Shown in pieces: positions 1 to 7,434 of a stretch of DNA of 20,054 bases (the first letter of the stretch is position 1; every line of letters starts with the position of its first letter). This DNA is from DASXTB01 sp036505615 (GTDB lineage Bacteria > Acidobacteriota > UBA6911 > JACQSX01): contig DASXTB010000381.1 in NCBI GenBank assembly GCA_036505615.1, forward strand, positions 1 to 20,054, written 5' to 3'. Under the pieces are notes generated by a model. The model did no database searches, was not told where the DNA came from, and was given only the letters and a program-made list of their open reading frames with translations. The position numbers and the translations under genes are program-made.

Positions 1-539
1 AGGATTACCTGCCGCGCCCACTCATAATCCTCCCGATCGCATACCACAAATTTGATTTCGTCGGCCGGTTTAAGAACGTCGAAATTGGACCAGAGATTTT
101 GATGATCCATCTTGCTTCCCGGAGTCTTGATGTCCAATATGATCGTGACGCCGCTTGGAACGGGCGAAATATCGAGGCTCCCGCCGGTCTCAAGCAGTAC
201 CTTCTTTCCGCGTTCGATGAGCTGAGACATTAGCTTGTGGACAGAGGGCTGAAGCAGAGGCTCTCCGCCCGTGATTTCCACCAAGTCGCAGCGGTATTTT
301 TCTACTTCTTCCAACACCCGCTCCAGCGGCATCGCGATCCCTTCATAAAAGGCATACTCGGTGTCGCAATAGCTGCACCGGAGGTTGCACTCGGTAAGCC
401 GGACAAACACGCAGGGGAGTCCCGCGTAGCTCGATTCTCCTTGAATACTGTAGAAGATCTCGTTGACCGTTAACGGCTCGCCGGCTGCCTGACCCACGCC
501 GCCTTTACCGGGATTTGCGGCAATCTCGAGTTTACCCAT
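1..539 (-). CDS. queE: 7-carboxy-7-deazaguanine synthase (radical SAM), 3' end off window
   Basis: Radical SAM enzyme that converts 6-carboxy-tetrahydropterin to 7-carboxy-7-deazaguanine in queuosine/7-deazaguanine synthesis, in the cytoplasm. About 179 codons are visible from an ATG at 539. The protein has the family's N-terminal substrate motif NEIFYSIQGE (residues 26-35), the cluster-binding C-x3-C-x2-C (C51, C55, C58 in TECNLRCSYCDT) and a GGEP motif (91-94) for SAM binding. The frame is open to the left edge, so the C-terminus is missing. The N-terminal extension before NEIF is somewhat long and Gly-rich, and no strong Shine-Dalgarno precedes the ATG, so the true start could be a little further in. 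The gene is divergent from the GH2 gene across about 110 bases. No other queuosine gene is in the window, so the end product (tRNA queuosine or DNA modification) cannot be told. The family call is firm from the motifs. Confidence 0.9.
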   Translation of the reverse strand, partial: MGKLEIAANPGKGGVGQAAGEPLTVNEIFYSIQGESSYAGLPCVFVRLTECNLRCSYCDTEYAFYEGIAMPLERVLEEVEKYRCDLVEITGGEPLLQPSVHKLMSQLIERGKKVLLETGGSLDISPVPSGVTIILDIKTPGSKMDHQNLWSNFDVLKPADEIKFVVCDREDYEWARQVI

Positions 540-652
540 GATCCAAAGAATTTTGCGGTATTGCGCAGGGATAAGTCAATCTTGCCTCTATTGACTGGTG
601 ACTAAACGGCGGCTGCTGCCGTAGAATTCGCATTTGCTTCTCGGGGAAGAAT

Positions 653-2473
653 GTGACACAGCTCAACCGCATTAAGCTTTGCCTAATTGGACTTCTCTTG
701 ACCGTCAACCTTCAGGGCGAGAATCCGGCCCCGACACCGCGTGCGGAGTACCCACGGCCGGATGTCATGAGGATTGATTGGCAGACCCTGAATGGCGCGT
801 GGGAATTTGAGTTTGATGACGCCGACCGCGGCGTGGCGGAACGGTGGTATGCGGCCGATCGGCGCTTTGCGCGCAGCATTCGGGTCCCCTATTGTTTTCA
901 AAGTAAATTGAGCGGCATTGGCGATCCGTCCTTCCACGACGTTGTCTGGTACAGGCGCAGCTTTCAGGTCCCTCCTCAGTGGCGGTCGCGGCGCGTGGTG
1001 TTGAATTTTGGAGCCGTCGATTATGAGGCCACCGTCTGGGTCAACGGCGACCAAGTCGCCAGCCACCGTGGCGGGCACGTGCCCTTTTCGTGTGACATCA
1101 CGGATCGCCTCCGGCCGGGAGAGAATGTAATCTCGCTGCGGGCCTGGGACCCGTCGACCGACTTGACTATCCCGCGCGGCAAGCAGTATTGGCAACCGGC
1201 ATCCCAGGGTATTTTTTACACTCGAACAACCGGGATTTGGCAGCCCGTGTGGATCGAGGCGGTGGATCCGGTGCATGTTACCCGGCTGCGAATCACCCCT
1301 GATGTAGATCAATCGCAGGTGGCAGTGGAGGCATCTGTAAGCGGACAGGTTCCGGACCTGAAGCTGCGCGTGTCGGTTCGGTTGCGAGGGACGTTGCAGG
1401 CGCAGTCGGAGATTGCCTGTCTCAACGACCATCCCGTGGTCGTTTTGACCATCCCTGGCCAGCAGCTGTGGAGCCCGGAGCACCCGACGCTTTATGACTT
1501 GAACGTAGAATTGAGCGCCGGCGGCAAGGCGCTCGACAAGATTGACAGCTACTTTGGCCAGCGCAAAATCAGCGTTCATGCCGGCAAAGTTTATCTGAAC
1601 AACGCCCCCTATTATTTAAAGCTCGTGCTCGATCAGGGATACTGGCCTGAGAGCACTCTGACGCCGCCAACCGACGAAGCGATTCAGTTTGACATCAAGA
1701 TGGCGAAATCTTTTGGTTTGAATGGCGCGCGCAAGCACCAAAAAGTCGAAGATCCGCGCTGGCTATACTGGTGTGACAAGATGGGGTTTCTTGTCTGGGG
1801 TGAAATGGCCAACGCGCACGCATTCAGCTCCCAGTATATAAACCACTTTGTAGACGAGTGGCAGCAAGTTGTAGCACGAGATTACAACCACCCATGCATT
1901 GTAGTCTGGGTTCCGATCAACGAAAGCTGGGGTGTTCCCCGAATACTGACCAGTGTCTCCCAGCAGGAGCACGTCAAGGCGATGTACCACCTGATCCATT
2001 CGCTCGATGGGACCCGCCTGGTCGTGGACAACGACGGTTGGGAGCACACCGACGCGACGGATCTGTTCACGCTGCATGACTATGCACGCACGGGGGAGGA
2101 ATTGGCGGCCAAGTATAAGGATATGGAGACAGACCGAAGCCGAATACCGCGCAACGGCCGGGAAGCGCTTGCCTTTGGGTACAACTACAACGGGACACCG
2201 ATATTGATGACCGAATTTGGCGGCATCGCTTATCGCATGGCCGCATCGGCCCGGGACAACGAGTGGGGTTATTCGGGGATAGAACCGACAAAGGAGGCCA
2301 TGCTGCAAAGGTTGGGAGGGCTGGTGAAAGCTCTCCGGGCCAATCCCGCAATTGCCGGGTATTGTTACACTCAGCTGACCGATGTCGAGCAGGAGATCAA
2401 CGGTCTGATGACTTACGATCGCAAGCCGAAGGCCGAACCGGCGGAATTTGCAAAGATTTTTAATATGCGGTAG
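653..2473 (+). CDS. secreted glycoside hydrolase family 2 (beta-galactosidase/glucuronidase-like)
   Basis: Predicted exported beta-glycosidase of 606 residues, close to the size of E. coli beta-glucuronidase. The start is GTG at 653 after GGGGAAGA; an ATG two bases upstream runs straight into TGA. A hydrophobic signal peptide covers about residues 7-22. Then come the GH2 jelly-roll (about 40-210, with VWYRRSF and VWVNG), an Ig-like sandwich (about 210-310) and a TIM barrel. The acid/base is N423-E424 in WVPINESWG and the nucleophile is E521 in LMTEFGG; both are intact. Substrate (galactoside, glucuronide, mannoside or other) cannot be read from the sequence. The gene appears monocistronic, since a long heptad-repeat spacer follows its stop directly. 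Galactose release would suit the nearby galT, but that is inference. Confidence 0.9.
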   Translation: MTQLNRIKLCLIGLLLTVNLQGENPAPTPRAEYPRPDVMRIDWQTLNGAWEFEFDDADRGVAERWYAADRRFARSIRVPYCFQSKLSGIGDPSFHDVVWYRRSFQVPPQWRSRRVVLNFGAVDYEATVWVNGDQVASHRGGHVPFSCDITDRLRPGENVISLRAWDPSTDLTIPRGKQYWQPASQGIFYTRTTGIWQPVWIEAVDPVHVTRLRITPDVDQSQVAVEASVSGQVPDLKLRVSVRLRGTLQAQSEIACLNDHPVVVLTIPGQQLWSPEHPTLYDLNVELSAGGKALDKIDSYFGQRKISVHAGKVYLNNAPYYLKLVLDQGYWPESTLTPPTDEAIQFDIKMAKSFGLNGARKHQKVEDPRWLYWCDKMGFLVWGEMANAHAFSSQYINHFVDEWQQVVARDYNHPCIVVWVPINESWGVPRILTSVSQQEHVKAMYHLIHSLDGTRLVVDNDGWEHTDATDLFTLHDYARTGEELAAKYKDMETDRSRIPRNGREALAFGYNYNGTPILMTEFGGIAYRMAASARDNEWGYSGIEPTKEAMLQRLGGLVKALRANPAIAGYCYTQLTDVEQEINGLMTYDRKPKAEPAEFAKIFNMR

Positions 2474-2628
2474 TCGCAGGCGGAAGGCGGAATGCAGGAG
2501 GCAGAAGACAGGAGGCAGGAAGCAGGAGGCAGGAAGCAGAAGACAGGAGGCAGGAAGCAGGAGGCAGGAAGCAGGAGGCAGGAGGCCAGAAGGCAGGAGG
2601 CAGAAGGCAGGAGGCAGAAGGCAGATAA
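2474..2628 (+). repeat. heptanucleotide tandem array A (CAGGAGG/CAGGAAG type)
   Basis: About 22 consecutive units of 7 bases begin on the base after the GH2 stop codon. Unit variants are CAGGAGG, CAGGAAG, CAGAAGA and CAGAAGG; the first three are more diverged (TCGCAGG, CGGAAGG, CGGAATG). One unit at 2586-2593 is 8 bases long. The array is almost pure purine plus C on the plus strand. It has no spacers, so it is a tandem repeat and not a CRISPR. Together with array B it fills the whole gap to the next gene; the 12 bases 2629-2640 hold nothing I recognise. Confidence 0.93.
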
Positions 2629-2640
2629 TTGATTGGAAAG

Positions 2641-2767
2641 CGGGGAACTAACAAGCGGGAACTAGGAACTATTAACTGACAACTGGCAACTAGCAAGTAG
2701 CAACTAGCCACTGGCAACTGACAACTAACTGACAACTAGCAACTAGCAACTAGCAACTAGCAACTAG
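2641..2767 (+). repeat. heptanucleotide tandem array B (CAACTAG type)
   Basis: A second period-7 array of different sequence. It opens with degenerate units (GAACTAG, GAACTAT, TAACTGA, CAACTGG, CAAGTAG, CCACTGG), has one 4-base slip (2729-2732), and closes with five perfect CAACTAG units at 2733-2767. The last perfect unit ends two bases before the first in-frame ATG (2769) of the DsbA-like gene, so the array occupies the place of that gene's leader. Heptad repeats of this style are known from cyanobacteria as STRR sequences; that link is from general knowledge and was not searched. Confidence 0.93.
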
Positions 2768-2789
2768 CATGGCTGATGACCGAAATCGC

Positions 2790-3440
2790 ATGCCCAAACG
2801 CACTTTGATTCCAATTGCTCTCCTTTTCGCGCTCGTGGATGCGGCGCATGCTCAGACAATTCCTCCAGACATGCAGAAAATCCTTACCGCCGCGTTGACA
2901 CCGGGCGCCCACGTTCGAGGGGCTTCTACGGCACCGCTGACCCTGGAGGAGTTTTCCGATCTTCAGTGTCCAGACAGCAAACAGTCCTGGGCTGTGATGA
3001 AGAGTCTGCTTGGGCACTATGGGGACAACTTGCGTTACATACGCCACCACCTTCCTCTGCCCTATCATCGAAACGCGTTTGACGCCGCGCAGGCGGCGGA
3101 AGTGGCGCACGAAAAGGGGAAGTTCTGGGAAATGGTCGATCTTCTTTTCGAAAAACAAGACGACTGGAACAAACTGACCGACAAGAAGGAAGTCCTGGAA
3201 AAATTCGCCGGGTACGCCGCATCACTGGGGATAGATCGCAGTGCGTTTATACAAGGGATGGACAACCGCGAAATAAATCTGCGGGTCCGAGCTTCGTGGA
3301 AGTTCGGTGCCGGGCGTGGGATGAATGGGACGCCCTCGTTTGCCCTAAACGGCGCCAAAATCGAAGGCGATCCGGGCTGGACCTTGGAGAACTGGGAACA
3401 AATACTGGATCCCTTGTTGGCGCGGTACCAGAAAAAATAA
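2790..3440 (+). CDS. exported DsbA/thioredoxin-fold protein with a single active-site Cys
   Basis: Thioredoxin-fold protein of the DsbA-like type, probably periplasmic, 216 residues from the chosen start. An earlier in-frame ATG at 2769 would add MADDRNR. I prefer 2790 because MPKRTLIPIALLFALVDAAHA is a clean signal peptide with an AHA-Q cleavage site, whereas the extra residues are acidic. Neither start has a visible Shine-Dalgarno. EEFSDLQCPDSK holds the active-site position with C60, but the second Cys of CxxC is Ser (CPDS). The cis-Pro loop is present (NGTPSF, P182). The inserted helical domain (about 95-165) is typical of the family. Without a resolving cysteine it may be a monothiol reductase/isomerase-like or non-redox protein. 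It lies between the heptad arrays and a palindrome-rich spacer, so it is probably transcribed alone. Confidence 0.85.
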   Translation: MPKRTLIPIALLFALVDAAHAQTIPPDMQKILTAALTPGAHVRGASTAPLTLEEFSDLQCPDSKQSWAVMKSLLGHYGDNLRYIRHHLPLPYHRNAFDAAQAAEVAHEKGKFWEMVDLLFEKQDDWNKLTDKKEVLEKFAGYAASLGIDRSAFIQGMDNREINLRVRASWKFGAGRGMNGTPSFALNGAKIEGDPGWTLENWEQILDPLLARYQKK

Positions 3441-3464
3441 ACGGGAGCAAAAATCGGTACCGCG
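3421..3464 (+). terminator. inverted repeat around the stop of the DsbA-like gene
   Basis: CGCGGTACC at 3421-3429 is matched perfectly by GGTACCGCG at 3456-3464, with a 26-base A-rich loop that contains the TAA stop. It could stop transcription or protect the 3' end. There is no T-run after it, so it is not a standard intrinsic terminator. Confidence 0.35.
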
Positions 3465-3497
3465 AGCGTGAGCGAGCTGTGAAAACATCCATACGTA

Positions 3498-3521
3498 CGG
3501 GCGGCCCTATGTGGCCGCCCG
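3498..3521. repeat. 9-bp palindromic stem-loop
   Basis: CGGGCGGCC, a 6-base loop (CTATGT), then GGCCGCCCG form a perfect 9-bp GC stem. It is the first of several REP-like palindromes in the spacer 3441-3740. No T-tract follows, so a dispersed palindromic repeat fits better than a terminator. Confidence 0.7.
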
Positions 3522-3598
3522 CCGCAATAGCTGACGGATTATGCGAACAAATTGCACACTTCCTGCGGATGTACTTCGGAACGGAACCAAGAAAAATC

Positions 3599-3717
3599 CG
3601 CTGGATTCCGCAGCGGGCGACCACACAGGTTCGCCCGTACAGATTGTAGCGCCGTCTTCCAGCCGTCCTCCGACGAGGCGAAGAAGTGAGCAATGCCGGC
3701 CAGAGGTCGGCGCTACA
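3599..3717. repeat. cluster of palindromic elements upstream of the oxidoreductase
   Basis: Three nested or adjacent inverted repeats. CCGCTG/CAGCGG lies around 3599-3616. GGGCGACC (3615-3622) pairs with GGTTCGCCC (3628-3636) with one bulged T. TGTAGCGCCG (3645-3654) pairs perfectly with CGGCGCTACA (3708-3717) across 53 bases. This style resembles REP/MITE-like palindromes of many environmental bacteria. I see no gene in the spacer 3441-3740; the last element ends 23 bases before the next start codon. Confidence 0.65.
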
Positions 3718-3740
3718 CGTTTTTCGCGAAAGGAGATCTT

Positions 3741-4886
3741 ATGTCCTATACATTGAGCACCAAAACCACACGGCGTCGATTCTTGACCAACACCAGCCAA
3801 GGGCTGATTACGGCCGGCATCTCAAGTGGGGTATTTGCTCAAAGCGCGCCGCAGCGTGTCCCCGATCCTCCCGGAAGGAAACTGGGATGGGCCATCGTCG
3901 GTCTGGGGAACCTCGCCATCAACCAGATTCTCCCGGCGTTCGCCAAGTGTGAAAAATCCAGGGTGGTGGCATTCGTAAGCGGCCATCCCGACAAAGCCCA
4001 CAAGCTTGCGCTTCGTTACGGGGTCAATCCCAAAAACATCTACAATTATCAGAACTACGATACGGTTCGGGACAACCCGGAAGTCGACATCATCTACATC
4101 GTCCTGCCTAATGGCATGCACGCAGAGTACACAATTCGCGGATTGCAGGCCGGCAAGCATATTTTGTGCGAGAAACCAATGGCCAATAAACCTGAGGACT
4201 GCCAGGCGATGGTTGATGCCGCAAGAAAAGCCAATCGAAAACTGATGGTGGCCTATCGCTGCCGCTACGAGCCGTTCAATCAGGCAATGATAAAAATGGC
4301 TCGCGAGCAGGAGTTGGGGCCGATCAAAGTGATCGTTGCGGATCACGGCTTCAATATCGGAGACCCCAATCAGTGGCGCCTGAAAAAGGACATGGCCGGC
4401 GGAGGCTGCTTGATGGACATCGGAATTTACAGCCTGCAGGCGACTCGCTACATCACGAATGAAGAGCCGGTCGAAGTCAATGCCATGTCTTACACCGCTG
4501 AGGGCGATGTGCGATTCAAGGAAGTCGAGGAGACGATCAACTTCCAACTGCGTTTCCCCAGCGGTGTGCTGGCCAACTGCACTTCCAGTTACGGTTATTC
4601 CGGCCAAAACCGTTATCGCGTGGTCACAACCAAGGGTTGGTTTGAGCTGGAACCGGCAACCAGTTACACCGGCCTGAAGCTGCGTGTCCATCGCGGCAAC
4701 ACAACTGAGGAGAGAATTCTTCCTCAAATAGACCATTTCACAGCAGAGATGGACCACATGTCCGACTGTGCAATGAACGATAAAGAGCCTCAGACGCCCG
4801 GTGAAGAGGGATTGCGCGATCTAAGAATCATGATGGCCATCTACGAAGCCGCCCGCAGCGGCAATACGATAAAGCTACGGTCCTGA
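3741..4886 (+). CDS. Tat-exported Gfo/Idh/MocA family oxidoreductase
   Basis: NAD(P)-dependent sugar-type oxidoreductase, 381 residues. I place the start at ATG 3741, directly after AAAGGAGATCTT; an in-frame ATG at 3693 lies inside palindromic repeat DNA and lacks this site. The N-terminus carries a twin-arginine signal (T10-R-R-R-F-L15, then a weakly hydrophobic stretch and AQSA), implying folded export with bound cofactor. The Rossmann motif GLGNLA (54-59) and the family's EKP (144-146) are clear, followed by the C-terminal alpha/beta domain with GGGCLMDIGIY. Zymomonas glucose-fructose oxidoreductase has the same exported layout, but the substrate here is unknown. galT starts 36 bases downstream, so cotranscription with the glycogen block is possible. 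Confidence 0.9.
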   Translation: MSYTLSTKTTRRRFLTNTSQGLITAGISSGVFAQSAPQRVPDPPGRKLGWAIVGLGNLAINQILPAFAKCEKSRVVAFVSGHPDKAHKLALRYGVNPKNIYNYQNYDTVRDNPEVDIIYIVLPNGMHAEYTIRGLQAGKHILCEKPMANKPEDCQAMVDAARKANRKLMVAYRCRYEPFNQAMIKMAREQELGPIKVIVADHGFNIGDPNQWRLKKDMAGGGCLMDIGIYSLQATRYITNEEPVEVNAMSYTAEGDVRFKEVEETINFQLRFPSGVLANCTSSYGYSGQNRYRVVTTKGWFELEPATSYTGLKLRVHRGNTTEERILPQIDHFTAEMDHMSDCAMNDKEPQTPGEEGLRDLRIMMAIYEAARSGNTIKLRS

Positions 4887-4922
4887 ATCGGATTTACGCC
4901 GTAATTCGAAAGGAGAAAACGG

Positions 4923-5951
4923 GTGCCTGAGTTACGACACGATCCCATCCAGCGGCGTTGGGTCATCATTGCGACGGAGCGGGGGCGGCGCCCGGATGAT
5001 TTCTTCATTGACCGAGAAATGCCGGCCGGATCCTTCTGCCCCTTCTGCGAGGGTAACGAAGACAAGGCGCCCCCGGAAATTTACGCGTCGAGACCCAATG
5101 CATCTGCGGCCAACACGCCTGGTTGGCAAATCCGTGTAGTTCCCAACAAATTTCCGGCGCTGAAGGTAGAAGGCGAGCTGAATCGGCAGGGCTACGGCTT
5201 TTATGATTCGATGAACGGCATTGGCGCGCATGAGGTGATCATCGAGACCCCACAGCATAATCTCGGCTTGGCGGACATGCCCGTATCACAGCTTGAGCTG
5301 GTGCTGCGCGCTTACCGGAACCGGCTTTGTGACTTATACAACGACGGCAGGTTTCGCTATGTGTTGATCTTCAAGAATCACGGCCTGGCGGCGGGAGCCA
5401 CTCTGGCGCATCCACACACACAACTGATTGCCACCCCGGTTACGCCTATGACGGTGGCCATGGAGCTGAAGTCCGCGATGGAGCATTTCTACCTGAAGGA
5501 ACGCTGTCTTTTCTGCGACATCATTCACAGCGAGCTGGTGGAAGGGGGACGCGTGATCGCCCTTAGTGAAGACTATGTGGCTTTGGCTCCTTACGCTTCG
5601 CGCTTTCCCTTTGAGATCTTCCTGGCTCCGCGCCGTCATCACCACGATTTCGCCGCTATTAGCGATAAACAAATCCAGGCGCTGGCGGGGTTTTTCCAGA
5701 GCGTTATGAAGCGCGTGAAAAATGCGCTCAAGGATCCGCCTTATAATTTCATCATTCATACAGCACCCAATACGCGGGCCCCGAGAAAGCGCGTCACATC
5801 CTGGCAGAGCATCGAGTATGACTTTCACTGGCATATCGAAATCCTTCCTCGGTTGACGCGGGTGGCGGGATTTGAGTGGGGGTCGGGGCTTTATATTAAT
5901 CCGACAGCCCCTGAAGAGGCAGCGCGGTTTCTCCGGGAAATGGAACTCTAA
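4923..5951 (+). CDS. galT: galactose-1-phosphate uridylyltransferase
   Basis: Leloir enzyme exchanging UMP between UDP-glucose and galactose-1-phosphate, giving UDP-galactose and glucose-1-phosphate; cytoplasmic, 342 residues. The start is GTG 4923 after GAAAGGAGAAAACG. The catalytic loop is H163-P-H165-TQ, with H165 the expected UMP-accepting histidine. A metal site begins with C39-P-F-C42, and a second CxxC is at C195/C198. The N-terminal RHDPIQRRWVIIATERGRRP is characteristic. It is 10 bases upstream of glgA with no terminator, so the two are likely one operon and GalT may supply glucose-1-phosphate for glycogen synthesis. The GalT family includes relatives using other nucleotide sugars, so exact specificity is not proven. 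Confidence 0.92.
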   Translation: MPELRHDPIQRRWVIIATERGRRPDDFFIDREMPAGSFCPFCEGNEDKAPPEIYASRPNASAANTPGWQIRVVPNKFPALKVEGELNRQGYGFYDSMNGIGAHEVIIETPQHNLGLADMPVSQLELVLRAYRNRLCDLYNDGRFRYVLIFKNHGLAAGATLAHPHTQLIATPVTPMTVAMELKSAMEHFYLKERCLFCDIIHSELVEGGRVIALSEDYVALAPYASRFPFEIFLAPRRHHHDFAAISDKQIQALAGFFQSVMKRVKNALKDPPYNFIIHTAPNTRAPRKRVTSWQSIEYDFHWHIEILPRLTRVAGFEWGSGLYINPTAPEEAARFLREMEL

Positions 5952-5961
5952 GGAACTCGCC

Positions 5962-7434
5962 ATGCCCGAGAAGCTGCGAGTGCTGATTGTGGCAGCCGAG
6001 GCCGCTCCGTTCGCCAAGGCCGGTGGCCTGGCTGATGTGATCAGCGCGCTGCCTCGCGCGCTTAACCGGCTAGACCTTGACGCACGCGTTATCCTGCCCC
6101 GTTACGGCTCGCTTGCGCACCCGGAATTGCTGCGCCGGAAGGCGGATCTGGGAAACATCCCACTGGAGGTCTACCCCTTTCGCGCCGCCCTTCTTGAATC
6201 TGAGCTACCCGGTTCGCCGGTCCCCGTCTATTTCGTAGAAAATCCTGACTTCTTTGGAAGAGAAGGCATCTATAACGACCCGGCCACCGGAGAGGGTTTT
6301 CCGGATAATTTTCAGAGATTTGTTTTTTTTATGAAGGCCGTGTTTGTCGCATGCGAGCGCATCGAGTGGATTCCCCGGGTTATCCATTGCAATGATTCCC
6401 AGACTGCGCTTATTCCCGCATATTTGAAGCTTCGCAATCCTGGAGACCCGTTGTTTGGGCGCACCGCTTCAGTCTTTACGATCCACAATCTCGGTTATCA
6501 GGGGCAGGTAGGGATGGACTTGTTTAAGCTGACGGACCTGCCGCGCTACATGGCTTACCCCAGCGGCCCTTTCGAATTTGCCGGGAGTTTCAATCCGATG
6601 AAATCAGGCATTGTTTTTGCCGACGTGCTAAGTACAGTCAGCCCGACTTACGCGCGTGAGATCCAGCTGAGCGCCTACTACGGGTATGGATTGGAAACGG
6701 TGCTGCGCACCCGCAGCTCGGACCTTTACGGGATTTTGAATGGAATCGATGCGGATGAATGGAATCCCGCAACCGACACATTTATTCCCGCGCCATACAC
6801 CGCGTCGAAGCCCGGCGAAAAAGTGAAGAACAAGCTGGAACTGCAGAAGGCTTTTGGTCTACCCGAGAGCGCCGACACCCCGCTTGTCGGATTCATCGGA
6901 AGGCTTGCCGAACAGAAAGGCCTGGATCTGGTCCTGCAAGCGATTGCCGAGCTGGCCGACATGGATCTTCAGTTTGTTTTGCTTGGAGCGGGCCAGAAGA
7001 AGTACCATGATGCTTTCCAGGCTGTTGCAAGAAGTTACCCGCACAGATTCGGCGCCGCGTTCTCGTTTGACAACAAGCTGGCGCACTGGATCGAGGCGGG
7101 AAGCGACATGTTGTTGATGCCCTCGCGTTACGAACCCTGCGGATTGAACCAGATGTACAGCCTGCGTTATGGAACCGTTCCGGTCGTACGGCATACGGGC
7201 GGGCTGGCGGACACAGTCCGAGACGCTCACCAGTATCCGAGCGGCAACGGATTCAAGTTTTATACATATTCTTCGCGCGAGATGGTGGAGGCTCTGCGGC
7301 GCGCCCTGTTTGCATTTCGTAACCGGATCGAGTGGCGAAAAATTATGAGGCGGGGAATGGCGGAGGATTTTTCCTGGGACAGAAGCGCCCGCCAGTACGT
7401 GGAATTATATAGGGCGGCGTTAGCGAAGCTATGA
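5962..7434 (+). CDS. glgA: glycogen synthase (ADP-glucose, GT5)
   Basis: Transfers glucose from ADP-glucose to growing alpha-1,4-glucan; 490 residues, standard bacterial length. The start ATG 5962 follows CTAAGGAACTCGCC; the frame extends upstream into galT, but that extension is out of family. The ADP-glucose site K19-A-G-G-L-A-D-V is at the N-terminus. HNLGYQGQ, LNGID-ADEWNP, FIGRLAEQKG and the catalytic-region EPCGLNQMYSLRYG (E391) follow in the usual order. Its stop overlaps the start codon of the histidine kinase (ATGA), so the two are translationally coupled. Both Rossmann domains look complete, with no frameshift. Confidence 0.96.
   Translation: MPEKLRVLIVAAEAAPFAKAGGLADVISALPRALNRLDLDARVILPRYGSLAHPELLRRKADLGNIPLEVYPFRAALLESELPGSPVPVYFVENPDFFGREGIYNDPATGEGFPDNFQRFVFFMKAVFVACERIEWIPRVIHCNDSQTALIPAYLKLRNPGDPLFGRTASVFTIHNLGYQGQVGMDLFKLTDLPRYMAYPSGPFEFAGSFNPMKSGIVFADVLSTVSPTYAREIQLSAYYGYGLETVLRTRSSDLYGILNGIDADEWNPATDTFIPAPYTASKPGEKVKNKLELQKAFGLPESADTPLVGFIGRLAEQKGLDLVLQAIAELADMDLQFVLLGAGQKKYHDAFQAVARSYPHRFGAAFSFDNKLAHWIEAGSDMLLMPSRYEPCGLNQMYSLRYGTVPVVRHTGGLADTVRDAHQYPSGNGFKFYTYSSREMVEALRRALFAFRNRIEWRKIMRRGMAEDFSWDRSARQYVELYRAALAKL

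Noticed and set aside
590..650. TTGACT ... TAGAAT as a promoter for the GH2 gene
   Set aside because: The boxes are about 25 bases apart, too far for a sigma-70 promoter.
683..1579. 298-codon open frame antisense to the GH2 gene
   Set aside because: Shadow of a GC-rich coding strand. The protein has no recognisable motif, and the sense frame has intact GH2 catalytic residues.
2448..2735. Small frames through the heptad arrays giving repetitive peptides such as RRQEAGS on plus and PASCLLP on minus
   Set aside because: They are simple translations of the period-7 DNA, with no ribosome site and no independent evidence of coding.
2474..2767. Possible CRISPR array
   Set aside because: Units are 7 bases in direct tandem with no unique spacers, and no cas genes are present.
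3822..4757. 311-codon open frame antisense to the oxidoreductase
   Set aside because: Lies entirely inside a well-supported Gfo/Idh/MocA gene and has no family features.
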